From Gammaproteobacteria bacterium (GTDB lineage: Bacteria > Pseudomonadota > Gammaproteobacteria > Acidiferrobacterales > SPGG2), in contig JAOTYM010000003.1 in the NCBI GenBank assembly GCA_029861845.1, positions 27,183 through 91,182 of the forward strand: 64,000 nt of DNA, read 5' to 3'. Below the pieces are notes generated by a model that worked only from the letters and a program-made list of their open reading frames with translations, was not told the origin of the DNA and ran no database searches. Each line of letters opens with the position of its first letter. Position 1 is the stretch's first letter. A program made the position numbers and the translations under genes. Positions 34,344-43,577 of the stretch are shown here, piece after piece.

Positions 34344-35282
34344 TCAAACACTACCGGAGCTTGCTTTAAGTGACTGAACCCGAAGTTCGGTGTTGATTAG
34401 CCACTTGCGTATACGATTGGAGTCACCAAACTTACTTAGTTTGCCCCACGAGTTGAGGAGGATGATAACGAGAGGGCGGTTAGCGATCGTGGTACGCATG
34501 AGCAAGCAGTTACCGGCAGCAGCGGTGTATCCAGTTTTACTCAGCTCAATATCCCATGAGTCTCGATGCACGAGCCGGTTCGTGTTTCGAAAGCCGATCA
34601 GCTTGCTATCCTCCCAATCGGTAGCGATTACTTTTCGGCTGGTCGTTAAAACTCGAAGCAACCGGTAATCACGGGCAGCGGCAATAAGTTTCGCGAGATC
34701 ACTTGCGGTGGATATGTTTCCACTGTGTAAGCCAGAGGAATCAGCGAACCGGCTGTTAGTCATCCCTAGTTCTCGAGCTTTCGCATTCATCGCCGCAATC
34801 ATTGCATCGCGACCACCTGGGTAGGTGCGGGCGAGGGCTGCCGCAGCCCGATTGTCAGAAGCAGCCAGGGCCACATGCAGCATGTCGAGACGAGTCAAAA
34901 CAGTTCCGTAGTGTAGGCGTGATTTGCTGCCCCTTAGGCGATCTCGGTCTGCCTGTATGATCTCTATCTTTTCCGCCAAGGATAGATTGGCGTCGAGTAT
35001 CACAAGCGCGGTCATAAGCTTAGTGAGCGAGGCGATAGGTCGGGGTTCGTCCGCGTTGCGTTTATGAAGCGTTACGCCCTCACGCTCATCTATAATCAAC
35101 GACACCGAAGAACGCAGAAAAAGCTTGTTTGGATTGCCGTGGCGTGCAATTAGCAGCGCCGGCACTATCTGCGTGGGTTGTTCGGCTGAGCTGGCGGTGG
35201 GTTTTTGTGCGAAGGCCGGTATTCGGGTAAGCGTGATGGCGATGACAACAATGCTTGTGATTTCTTTAATCGCTACTGACAT
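34344..35282 (-). CDS. D-alanyl-D-alanine endopeptidase (PBP7/8-like, S11)
   Basis: 312 residues from ATG 35282 with AAGGAG upstream, giving a signal peptide (MSVAIKEITSIVVIAITLTR). An upstream frame would add 60 residues with a second helix and is less likely. Catalytic motifs are complete: SxxK in IASLTKLM, SxN in AASDNRAAA, and KTG in LSKTGYTAAAG. The enzyme cleaves peptide cross-links of peptidoglycan in the periplasm. It is convergent with the cold-shock gene, separated by that gene's terminator. Confidence 0.9.
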   Translation of the reverse strand: MSVAIKEITSIVVIAITLTRIPAFAQKPTASSAEQPTQIVPALLIARHGNPNKLFLRSSVSLIIDEREGVTLHKRNADEPRPIASLTKLMTALVILDANLSLAEKIEIIQADRDRLRGSKSRLHYGTVLTRLDMLHVALAASDNRAAAALARTYPGGRDAMIAAMNAKARELGMTNSRFADSSGLHSGNISTASDLAKLIAAARDYRLLRVLTTSRKVIATDWEDSKLIGFRNTNRLVHRDSWDIELSKTGYTAAAGNCLLMRTTIANRPLVIILLNSWGKLSKFGDSNRIRKWLINTELRVQSLKASSGSV

Positions 35283-35653
35283 GCCTATGGATCGCTCCTT
35301 GTGGCGAATAGTAATAACAATGGTCTGAATTATCAAAGTGGCTGCTGTATAGCCCAGTATCGCTCCAGCCAGACGTAGAAAGTCGACATAGGACAGGGTG
35401 ATCCCTGACCTTGCTGCCGTGGGCTTCAGAGCGCCTACCCCATGGCAGCCAGGCTCTCCCACCGATCATTAATCCCGGTACTGGCTTGGGCATGTCCAAG
35501 GTGTCCCGAACGGGCGAAGCCATAATCCTATGATTTTCATAGTATTTCTCACGGTGCGCGAAAGCGACCGCAGTTGTCGATCAAGTTCTTCTCCCCGATT
35601 CGCGACCGGACGTCTATATTTATACCTATCAGTAACGGTAGAGAAGTGGAGCG

Positions 35654-35842
35654 ATGATGACGGAGAAATCTGCTACGAAAGACAAAGAAAAAAAACGACG
35701 AGGGGGCGCCAGACGCGTAAAAACAGAACGCCGCGATAAAGCACGCTGGGACCCTAAGGAAGAGGACCGTCGGGAGGGGTTTGGTCGCCGCAAACAGGAC
35801 AAGGCGTGGGATCGTATCAACTCAAAATTCGATAAACCGTAG
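35654..35842 (+). CDS. Small, very basic hydrophilic protein
   Basis: 62 residues, about 40 percent Lys/Arg with Asp/Glu in between and no hydrophobic segment (RRGGARRVKTERRDKARW). GTGGAG lies before the ATG. The RRxxxRR pattern is reminiscent of the Arg-rich tails at 51177 and 54544, but without a membrane helix. Unknown function; nucleic-acid or ribosome binding would fit its charge. Confidence 0.5.
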   Translation: MMTEKSATKDKEKKRRGGARRVKTERRDKARWDPKEEDRREGFGRRKQDKAWDRINSKFDKP

Positions 35843-35881
35843 CCTGCAAGAGCCTGGCGCGGTTGCCGATGTAGGCGTTGA

Positions 35882-36523
35882 CTAGTTGTCGTTGTCTTGG
35901 AACTTGATACGCCAGTGCGCGCCATCGCAAAAAGGCTTGTTTTTCGATGCACCGCATCGGCATAGCGTGTAATGCTCAGTGGAGGCGCCCTCGCCCCACG
36001 ACACATCTTTCAAGTCGATCCCGCCTGTTACACGGTAGGGGCCGTTGTTGCACACATAGATAGCGGGATCACGCTCTACATCTCGATGCTCGACAGATTC
36101 GATCGAATAGCTCAGTGCACCCGACGGGCATCGCCTAACCGTCTCAATGATTGCATCGACATCGGCGCCGTCCGGATCAATCCAGGGTTCTACCCCCAGA
36201 CGCCACACCGAACTTAGGCCATCGGTACACGCGCCAGCATGCGCACAGATGGCGCGATTGTCGTGAATCGCAATCTTCTCTCCACGATACGTAGTGCGCG
36301 TATCATTCCTGCTATCCGATAGATTCGTGCCTGAGAAGCCGTTCTTAGCATGGGTGCCATCGCAAAACGGCTTGTTCTTTGAGCCACCGCAACGACACAG
36401 AGCAATCGTTTCTTTGGTGTCCAATTGCTCCCCTTTGGAATTATTCAGGGTAGCTAGATTCTTGACGAGATATGGGCCGTTTTCGGCCATTTCGATTGCA
36501 ACTAGATTTTGCGCCTTATCCAT
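35882..36523 (-). CDS. CDGSH - Fer4_19 - CDGSH iron-sulfur protein
   Basis: 213 residues from ATG 36523 with GGAGG 8 bases upstream. Two CDGSH-type sites (LCRCGGSKNKPFCDGTH near residue 42 and LCRCGASKNKPFCDGAH near 197) each supply the three Cys and one His for a [2Fe-2S] cluster. Between them is a Fer4_19-type domain with CAHAGACTDG and CPSGAL. Such proteins are cytoplasmic electron carriers of unproven role. It is monocistronic, divergent from the cNMP-rhodanese gene. Confidence 0.88.
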   Translation of the reverse strand: MDKAQNLVAIEMAENGPYLVKNLATLNNSKGEQLDTKETIALCRCGGSKNKPFCDGTHAKNGFSGTNLSDSRNDTRTTYRGEKIAIHDNRAICAHAGACTDGLSSVWRLGVEPWIDPDGADVDAIIETVRRCPSGALSYSIESVEHRDVERDPAIYVCNNGPYRVTGGIDLKDVSWGEGASTEHYTLCRCGASKNKPFCDGAHWRIKFQDNDN

Positions 36524-36711
36524 GCCATGTACCTCCACCGAAATAAAATGGCAATGTGTCTTCGATTTCCACCGTCGCTGCGAACGTTGAACCGGCTAAG
36601 GATACAAGAAACAGCACTATATCACACGGTCACGGCCGGTAGGCATCTCCCTAGCACCTTTTAGCATCATTGCTATGCTTTCAATAATTCGGCTTGTACG
36701 GCTGATTTGTG

Positions 36712-37758
36712 ATGGTTGACCCCAAGCTACTGAAAAATCTTATACCGCTGCACAATCTAACGGCGGGTAATCTCGAACGACTTGCCAAGCGATTACGAGT
36801 GGAAGAGCTGCCCACGGGAAGGGTTATCTTCAATGAAGGTGACACCGATAACGATGCGGTTTATCTACTAGAAGGTGGTGTCGAACTGTCCTCGCACGAA
36901 ACGACAATGAAACGCTTGGTTCAGGGTGGTACCGAGGAAGCGTCCTACGCCCTAGCGCCGACGCGCCCGCGCCCGTTGACGGCAAAGACAACGACAAAGA
37001 CGAAAATCGTCCGCATCGATAACCGCAAACTTGACCGTGCCGTCGTTCTCGATGAAATGACGAGCACCGTAACCAACATTTATGGTGTGGCGGGTAATGA
37101 GTTCGGTGGCGACACGGTGTGGTTGGAACAGATGCTTGGTGACAAGATCTTTAGCATGCTGCCAAGTGAAAAGATCGCCCCCCTGATGCTGAAGATGCAA
37201 CCGCTGTCGGTTAAGTCTGGACATATCGTATTTAAGCAGGGCGACCCCGGCGATTATTACTACGTGGTAAAAAAGGGACGATTCAACGTCTCGCGTAAGG
37301 AAAAGGATGGTAAGGTCAAAATTCTTGCAGAACTGGGACCCGGTAGCGTTTTCGGTGAACAGTCGCTGATTTCTGGTGATACGCAGGACGCCAGTATTAT
37401 TGCCATGGGGCCAGGCACCTTGATGCGTTTGTCGAAAGCCGATTTTGAGGATCTGCTGAAGAAACCTCTGCTGAGATACGTTGAAGATAGGGAGGCACGA
37501 AAGATGGTTAAGGGGGGCGCCGGTCTCCTGGATGTTCGGGCTAGCCACGAATACAAGACTGGTGCGCTGAAAGGCAGCGAAAACTTTCCTATCAACCAGT
37601 TACGCGACAGAGCTAACGAGCTCGAGCTTCGCCGCAGATATGTCCTGTGTTGTAAGACGGGCGTTCAAAGCGAGGTTGCGGCTTTTCTGCTAAGGCAGCG
37701 TGGATTCGAAGTATTCGTTCTTAAAGGGGGATTGCAAGCTATTCCCAGGAAGGGCTAA
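36712..37758 (+). CDS. Two cyclic-nucleotide-binding-like domains plus rhodanese
   Basis: 348 residues from ATG 36712 (GTG 36709 adjacent). Residues 10-115 and 135-250 resemble cNMP-binding domains. The second has FGEQSLISGDTQDASI, where the usual Arg of the phosphate cassette is Gln, so cyclic nucleotide binding is doubtful. A rhodanese domain (about 262-345) ends the protein, with active-site loop LCCKTGVQSEVA. A sensor switching a sulfurtransferase is a reasonable inference. Confidence 0.85.
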   Translation: MVDPKLLKNLIPLHNLTAGNLERLAKRLRVEELPTGRVIFNEGDTDNDAVYLLEGGVELSSHETTMKRLVQGGTEEASYALAPTRPRPLTAKTTTKTKIVRIDNRKLDRAVVLDEMTSTVTNIYGVAGNEFGGDTVWLEQMLGDKIFSMLPSEKIAPLMLKMQPLSVKSGHIVFKQGDPGDYYYVVKKGRFNVSRKEKDGKVKILAELGPGSVFGEQSLISGDTQDASIIAMGPGTLMRLSKADFEDLLKKPLLRYVEDREARKMVKGGAGLLDVRASHEYKTGALKGSENFPINQLRDRANELELRRRYVLCCKTGVQSEVAAFLLRQRGFEVFVLKGGLQAIPRKG

Positions 37759-37983
37759 GAGCGCGTATAGTGGGCGTCGGAGATAGCGATGGTGCCTTGA
37801 TGCAAGCCAAAATAATATCGATAACAAGCCGCATTGGGTGTTCACGCCGACGAAGAGTCAGGCGCATCTACCCAGATCGGCGTATGGCGATGCGAGAAGA
37901 GCTAGTACCACGCCGCGCCGGTCGGCGTCGCCAAGACGAGCGCTAGTACTGTCCCATCTATCAATCGACCCCGGATCCTTGCG

Positions 37984-38859
37984 ATGAATGAGGTGCCCGA
38001 GATCCCACTTCGGGTAACGACTAACCGCAAGCTTGCTGACGAGTGGGCATTAGTTCTTGTGGCGGAGGGTTTGTCGCCCAGCGTGTGGGAAGGAACACAG
38101 GGCGTTATTGTCGGTGTGCCACCAGAAGAGGTTGAACAGGCCACAAACGCTTTGTTGGCTTATGAGAGCGAGAATCCCGCGGCACCGCCAGTGCCCACCG
38201 AATGGAGGGGTTCGGCGCCGTTGTACGCAGCACTCGTTTTTTCGATATTGCTTCTCGATTTTTTCTTCATTACCGACGTTTGGGGTTCCAAAGTTCGTTG
38301 GATCGAAATCGGTGCTGCGGATGCAGCGCTAATTACGCGAGGCGAATGGTGGCGCACGATTACCGCGCTGACATTGCATGCTGATCTCAAGCACGTTTTG
38401 GGCAATGTCATTGCCGGTGCTATCTTGCTGCATATTGTATGTCGTGCCACGGGTCCCGGGCTTGGCAGTGTTACCGTGCTCGCGGCAGGCGCTGGCGGAA
38501 ATCTGGTAAATGCATTCTTTTACGGTTCGTCGCACATCTCCATAGGTGCTTCGACTGCCGTGTTCGGTGCGCTAGGCTTAATGGGTGGCATAGGGGTTGT
38601 GCGTCGCCGCCGACATGGCGCGCAAGGGCGACAGGTATGGGTGCCGATAGTCGCGGGTTTGGCAATACTCGCCATGCTGGGCACGGCGGGCGAACGGGTG
38701 GATCTTTTAGGGCACCTGTTTGGATTCTTGGTCGGTGGCGGGCTAGGTATCGTGGTTGGGATGGTGTTGTCGCAACCACCAGAGGGCCATGTTCAGTGGG
38801 TGCTCGCTGGCATGACAATCATGCTAATCGGTGCAGGTTGGGGATTTGCATTGGGCTGA
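37984..38859 (+). CDS. Rhomboid intramembrane serine protease
   Basis: 291 residues. An N-terminal soluble part (about 1-70) resembles a DUF2007-like domain. Six helices follow. The catalytic Ser is in GASTAVFGALG and the His in VDLLGHLFGFLVG; HADLKHVLGN precedes, as in the family. It cleaves substrates within the inner membrane. The substrate is unknown. It is convergent with the ABC ATPase gene (18-base gap). Confidence 0.88.
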   Translation: MNEVPEIPLRVTTNRKLADEWALVLVAEGLSPSVWEGTQGVIVGVPPEEVEQATNALLAYESENPAAPPVPTEWRGSAPLYAALVFSILLLDFFFITDVWGSKVRWIEIGAADAALITRGEWWRTITALTLHADLKHVLGNVIAGAILLHIVCRATGPGLGSVTVLAAGAGGNLVNAFFYGSSHISIGASTAVFGALGLMGGIGVVRRRRHGAQGRQVWVPIVAGLAILAMLGTAGERVDLLGHLFGFLVGGGLGIVVGMVLSQPPEGHVQWVLAGMTIMLIGAGWGFALG

Positions 38860-38877
38860 GCAATATAATGCCAAACA

Positions 38878-39669
38878 TCAGGACGTGGCTGGTATTGCTT
38901 GGTAATAACCGTTCACCGCCAGCAGTTGGATCGGCGTCTCGAACAGCTCACTAAGGTTCTCGTCCGTCAGTATCTGTTGTTTATCTCCTTGAGCAATAAT
39001 TTGTCCACGCTTAATCAGTATTACTTGCGTGACTTCGGGTGGGATGTCATGTAAGTGGTGGGTAATAAGAATCACGGTATTACCGTTCTGCATAAGTTTT
39101 CGCACGATATTGAGGTATGTGAATGTACCCTTGAGATCAAGACTGGTTGTTGGTTCGTCAAGTACCAGTGTATGGGGTTTGTTAACAAGTGCACGAGCTA
39201 GCAGCAATCGGCGCTGTTCGCCGGTCGACATTGCTGCAAATAGTTTGTCCTGAAGACTTTCAATCTCCAGCTGGCTCATAATCTGTTGCGCTTGCTGGAT
39301 CTGTTCGGGGCTGAAGTCTTGGTATCGGTATGTGCCAACGCTAGAATAATAGCCAGATAACGCGACGTCGATTCCACGCACATGGCCGGCGTATTGATGC
39401 TGCAGGTCGTAACTAACTATTCCAAGATGTGAGCGCAAGTCCCATACGTTCCACCTTTCGCGGCCAAGGATACGGACATACGAGCTATCGCTGTAAGTTG
39501 GATAGAGCTCTTGTGACAACAACTTTAGTAAAGTTGTTTTGCCTGCCCCGTTGGGACCGATAATAGCGGTGTTGTTGCCTTGGTCGATTTCTAACGATAG
39601 ATTCTCGAATACTTTCGCGTTGCCACGGTAGACGGTGGCGTTTCTTATTTCTATGATCTTTTCTGTCAC
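38878..39669 (-). CDS. Stand-alone ABC transporter ATP-binding protein
   Basis: 263 residues with Walker A GPNGAGKTTLLK, signature MSTGEQRRLLLARALV and Walker B LVLDEPTTSLD. The signature is STGEQ rather than the more usual SGGQ. No permease or binding-protein gene is adjacent, so its partner is encoded elsewhere. Its layout resembles single-domain ATPases of the ModF/YlmA type. Sense of the function is not clear. Confidence 0.85.
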   Translation of the reverse strand: MTEKIIEIRNATVYRGNAKVFENLSLEIDQGNNTAIIGPNGAGKTTLLKLLSQELYPTYSDSSYVRILGRERWNVWDLRSHLGIVSYDLQHQYAGHVRGIDVALSGYYSSVGTYRYQDFSPEQIQQAQQIMSQLEIESLQDKLFAAMSTGEQRRLLLARALVNKPHTLVLDEPTTSLDLKGTFTYLNIVRKLMQNGNTVILITHHLHDIPPEVTQVILIKRGQIIAQGDKQQILTDENLSELFETPIQLLAVNGYYQAIPATS

Positions 39670-39832
39670 AATTGCAGGTGTTTCATTGTCAAAATAAAAC
39701 TGAAATGGTCAGATACTATTTTCATCGCGGCGGGTCAAGCGCTAGCAGAAAACGGCTTAGGGGCCCTAAATACGTGCGGGACTGCCACCTAATAGATTAG
39801 ACTTGGGGTTCTTTGGGAGAGGACGCAAAAAC

Positions 39833-40273
39833 ATGGAATATCTACACACAATGGTGAGAGTTAAAGACATAGATAAGTCGCTAGATTTTTACTGCGACAA
39901 ATTAGGGCTAGTTGAAATTAGCCGATACGATAGCGAGCAAGGTAGATTCACATTGATCTTCCTGGCCGCGCCTGGTGATGTCGAACAAGCCAAAGCGAAG
40001 CGCGCACCCCTGGTGGAGTTGACCTACAATTGGGACCCTGAGGAATATACAGGGGGTCGAAATTTCGGACATCTTGCCTACCGGGTTGACGACATATACG
40101 AGACCTGTCAGCGGCTAATGGGCGGTGGGGTTACGATCAATAGACCGCCGCGTGATGGACGAATGGCGTTTGTAAGATCGCCGGATAACATATCGATTGA
40201 ACTGCTGCAGCGAGGCGACGCACTTTCACCGCAAGAACCGTGGGCTTCCATGCCTAACACCGGCGAGTGGTGA
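39833..40273 (+). CDS. gloA: Lactoylglutathione lyase (glyoxalase I)
   Basis: 146 residues from ATG 39833; ten more codons upstream are possible but GAGAGG favours this start. The four metal ligands are in the standard places: His5, Glu62, His80 and Glu123. It isomerises the methylglyoxal-glutathione hemithioacetal to S-lactoylglutathione. The LOG gene is 23 bases downstream on the same strand. A glyoxalase II gene lies at 45817 and a Kef antiporter, a known partner in this detoxification, at 41740. Confidence 0.85.
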   Translation: MEYLHTMVRVKDIDKSLDFYCDKLGLVEISRYDSEQGRFTLIFLAAPGDVEQAKAKRAPLVELTYNWDPEEYTGGRNFGHLAYRVDDIYETCQRLMGGGVTINRPPRDGRMAFVRSPDNISIELLQRGDALSPQEPWASMPNTGEW

Positions 40274-40296
40274 TTTGTAACTGGGAAAGAGCGTAA

Positions 40297-41112
40297 ATGA
40301 GCAAGAAAACTCGTACTTCGGTCAAGTCATACCAAAACAACGAATTTCTGAGCAGCACGCATGCGCGAGAATTGCGAATTCTGGCCGAGTACCTAGAGCC
40401 GGAAAATCGGTTCGCGCACTATCAAGTAGATGACACGATTGTGTTTTTTGGTTCGGCACGGTATGTCTCGCGTGAACAGGCGGAAGAGGAACTGGAGAAC
40501 GCCAAGCACGGAGACGGTGATCTTGAGCAGGCCAAGATGCGTCTCGAAACATCACAGTATTATGAGGCGGCCCGAGAGATGGCTCGGCGGCTGACCGATT
40601 GGTCGAAAAACCTGGTTGATGATGAGCGACGTTTCGTTGTGTGTACGGGAGGCGGACCGGGGATCATGGAGGCGGCAAACCGCGGGGCGTCTGAAGCAAA
40701 GGGGGTCAATGTTGGTCTGACTATCTCGCTGCCGGCGGAGGAGTTGGGCAACTCCTTTATCACTCGCGAACTCTCGCTTCATTTTCACTATTTCTTTATG
40801 CGCAAGTTCTGGTTTGCTTACCTAGCGAAAGCCCTGATCGTTTTCCCGGGCGGCTTCGGTACGCTTGACGAGCTGTTCGAACTCCTGACCTTGTTACAGA
40901 CAAGGAAGATAAGTAAGCACCTGCCCATCGTCTTGTTTGGCACGAAGTACTGGGATGAGATAATCAATTTCGATGCGTTGATTCGCTACGGCAGCATCAG
41001 CCCGGATGATCTCAGCTTGTTTCACCGTACGGATTCGGTCGATGAAGCCTGCAAGTTTGTGATCGATCAGCTTAGTCAGTACGCTTTAGAGCAACGAGGA
41101 GCCTTTCTCTAA
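40297..41112 (+). CDS. LOG-family protein (TIGR00730 Rossmann fold)
   Basis: 271 residues. GGGPGIMEAANRG and PGGFGTLDELFELLT are the LOG signatures that bind nucleotide and catalyse phosphoribohydrolase chemistry in cytokinin-activating relatives. The N-terminal 110 residues make it the long form. In bacteria these act as nucleotide 5'-monophosphate hydrolases; the physiological substrate is unknown. Probably cotranscribed with gloA. Confidence 0.85.
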   Translation: MSKKTRTSVKSYQNNEFLSSTHARELRILAEYLEPENRFAHYQVDDTIVFFGSARYVSREQAEEELENAKHGDGDLEQAKMRLETSQYYEAAREMARRLTDWSKNLVDDERRFVVCTGGGPGIMEAANRGASEAKGVNVGLTISLPAEELGNSFITRELSLHFHYFFMRKFWFAYLAKALIVFPGGFGTLDELFELLTLLQTRKISKHLPIVLFGTKYWDEIINFDALIRYGSISPDDLSLFHRTDSVDEACKFVIDQLSQYALEQRGAFL

Positions 41113-41261
41113 TTACATACTAGTTCTGCGGGTAAGTTCCAACCATCGTGAAAATCTACCTTCCTGTCAGAACGACTTCTGCTTTGCGTTGTCCAATGTG
41201 TCGAATGGTGTAAGAATCAGGTCCGGTACTAATGGGTATTTTCTCAAAGGAGGATGAGTCA

Positions 41262-41507
41262 ATGAAAGCTCTACTTGCAACGCTAGTCCTAGCTGGGACG
41301 TTACTGACAGTGCCGGCTTATGCTTTTCACTGCCCGGCAGATATGGCGAAGATTGATGCTGCATTACAGGCCGGAACTAAGCTGAGCGCAACGCAGTTAG
41401 CAGAAGTGCAAAGGCTTCGCGACGAAGGTGAGCGATTACACAAAGCCGGGAACCACGGCGAGTCGGTAAAGGCGTTGGCAGAGGCAATGGACATGCTCGG
41501 CATCTAA
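41262..41507 (+). CDS. Small exported helical protein
   Basis: 81 residues from ATG 41262 with AAAGGAGG upstream. A signal peptide (MKALLATLVLAGTLLTVPAY, cleavage near AYA-FHC) precedes about 60 helical residues (ADMAKIDAALQAG, EVQRLRDEGERLHKAG). One Cys remains in the mature part. Similar small periplasmic proteins are common and unassigned. A terminator follows at 41532. Confidence 0.75.
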   Translation: MKALLATLVLAGTLLTVPAYAFHCPADMAKIDAALQAGTKLSATQLAEVQRLRDEGERLHKAGNHGESVKALAEAMDMLGI

Positions 41508-41531
41508 ATATAGTTATCCTTTGTTTGATTT

Positions 41532-41559
41532 GAGGCCTGGCTTGTCCGGGCCTCGTTTT
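41532..41559 (+). terminator. Probable rho-independent terminator
   Basis: A nine-pair stem from GAGGCCTGG (41532-41540) to CCGGGCCTC (41546-41554) with one G-U pair and loop CTTGT, then GTTTTG. The T run is short, so termination may be partial. Confidence 0.6.
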
Positions 41560-41739
41560 GTGTGCGCAATAAGAAAGCATGGTGAGTTTCGATACGACAA
41601 ACATCGCCTGTAGTTCGGCGATCGGGTTAGAATCACGTAGAAAAGCGTTTTGTCGATTTACGTTCGGCTATGGCAGCGAATTCGCATCGTACCGGACGCT
41701 CCCAAGGACAGTGTAAACCGAGACATGCAGGGAGACGAT

Positions 41740-43527
41740 ATGAACCTACTCTATGAAACTGTCATATTTCTAGGCGCAGCGATGCTTGCGGTACCACTGT
41801 TTAGACAGTTTGGTTTCGGTTCTGTGTTGGGATATCTCGCAGCGGGAGTACTGATTGGCCCATGGTGTTTCGGATTGATCGGTGACGTCGAGAGTATTCT
41901 GCATTTTGCCGAATTGGGCGTCATCTTGCTGCTGTTTATCATTGGCCTTGAGTTGCAGCCTTCACGCCTTTGGGTGTTGCGCAAATCGATCTTCGGCCTT
42001 GGTGCGGCGCAGGTCGTAGTGACGGCGTTGGCATTGGCCCTATGCGCCTATGGATTAGGTCTATCCTCGACAACTTCGGTGATTGTCGGTTTAGGTTTGG
42101 CGATGTCCTCGACCGCGTTCGTGTTACAGATGCTGGCGGAAAAGAAACAACTGACAACCGTTCACGGGAGATCTGCCTTCGCTATTCTCTTATTTCAGGA
42201 CGTGGCATTTATACCCCTATTAGCGGTGATGCCTTTGGTTGGTGTCAGCGAGATGGCCCTACCAGAAACAGGTGAGTTCGTTCAAGCGGTAAAGGTCGCA
42301 CTCGTGCTGGTCGCTATCTGCTTGGGCGGACATTTCGTATTGCGACACGTATTTCGATTCGTTGCCAGATGGGGTGGCCAGGAGATCTTCACGGCAACTG
42401 CCTTGCTGGTAGTGATTGGGGCAGCCCTGTTAATGGATCTGGTCGGCTTGTCGATGGCGCTTGGGTCATTTCTTGCTGGCGTGCTACTGGCAGATTCCGA
42501 ATACCGTCATGAGCTAGAGGCCAATATTGAGCCGTTCAAAGGGTTACTGCTGGGCTTATTTTTTATCGCGGTAGGGATGTCAGCCAATATCGGCTTGATT
42601 GGAGACGCCCCGTTGCAGGTACTGGGCTTGGTGGTGGGCCTTTTGTCGGTCAAGTTTGTGGTGCTCTTCACGGTGGGGAAATTGTTTGGGCACAGCAATG
42701 CGTCGGCTAGAAACCTCGCATTTGTCTTGCCCCAGGGCGGTGAATTCGCCTTTGTACTGTTCAGTGCGGCGGTAATTCATCAGGTTCTCGCACGCGATCT
42801 TGCCGAACTGTTGATCTTGGTGGTCACGCTGACAATGGCGGCGACGCCATTACTGTTTCTGTTCAATGAGTCAGTTTTGAGACGCTTTCGCCAGCCAGCC
42901 GAAGAGTTCGACAAGATGGACGATGTTGATCATGAAGTCATCATCGCCGGGTTCGGCCGCGTGGGACAGATCGTCGGACGTATCTTGCGTGTCAAGAAGA
43001 TACCGTTTACTGCCTTAGATTCAAGTTCATCTCAGGTAGATTTTGTTCGTCGATTCGGTAACAAGATCTATTATGGCGACCCAACTCGGCTCGATCTGTT
43101 GCGTGCTGCACACGCCGATAAAGCCAAGATATTTGTGCTAACCACCGAAGATATTATCTCGTCGGTGAAGACAGCAGAGACGGTGAAGAAACACTTCCCT
43201 AACCTTGACATCTATGCGCGAGCCCATGATCGGCGGCACGCCCACCTGTTGATGGATATCGGAGTGAAGTATCTGATCCGTGAAACCTACCTATCCAGCC
43301 TCGAGATGGCAGAGCATGTCCTGCGCGGACTCGGGAAGTCAGCAGATGAGGCCAAGAACATTGTGAAGATATTCAAGTGGCATGATGAAGCCACACTGGT
43401 GAATCAGCATGCAATCCATCATGACGAATCGAAATTGATTCAATCGGCCAAGGAAGCTGCAAGTGAACTAGAGGAGCTGTTCGAATCAGACACTGAACCT
43501 AGTGACATACGCTCAACCGGCGCTTGA
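41740..43527 (+). CDS. Kef-type K+/H+ antiporter (CPA2) with RCK domain
   Basis: 595 residues from ATG 41740 (GGGAG six bases upstream). About twelve helices cover residues 1-385, with ELQPSRLWVLRK and ELEANIEPFKGLLLGLFFIA characteristic of KefB/KefC. The C-terminal KTN/RCK domain begins HEVIIAGFGRVGQIVGRIL and binds nucleotide. In the Kef class, glutathione adducts open potassium efflux and acidify the cytoplasm against electrophiles. The surrounding glyoxalase genes fit that role. Confidence 0.9.
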   Translation: MNLLYETVIFLGAAMLAVPLFRQFGFGSVLGYLAAGVLIGPWCFGLIGDVESILHFAELGVILLLFIIGLELQPSRLWVLRKSIFGLGAAQVVVTALALALCAYGLGLSSTTSVIVGLGLAMSSTAFVLQMLAEKKQLTTVHGRSAFAILLFQDVAFIPLLAVMPLVGVSEMALPETGEFVQAVKVALVLVAICLGGHFVLRHVFRFVARWGGQEIFTATALLVVIGAALLMDLVGLSMALGSFLAGVLLADSEYRHELEANIEPFKGLLLGLFFIAVGMSANIGLIGDAPLQVLGLVVGLLSVKFVVLFTVGKLFGHSNASARNLAFVLPQGGEFAFVLFSAAVIHQVLARDLAELLILVVTLTMAATPLLFLFNESVLRRFRQPAEEFDKMDDVDHEVIIAGFGRVGQIVGRILRVKKIPFTALDSSSSQVDFVRRFGNKIYYGDPTRLDLLRAAHADKAKIFVLTTEDIISSVKTAETVKKHFPNLDIYARAHDRRHAHLLMDIGVKYLIRETYLSSLEMAEHVLRGLGKSADEAKNIVKIFKWHDEATLVNQHAIHHDESKLIQSAKEAASELEELFESDTEPSDIRSTGA

Positions 43528-43577
43528 GTAATGTTCTTCGCAAGCGTACACAGCCGGCAGCTTGTGGGCCCCTATAC

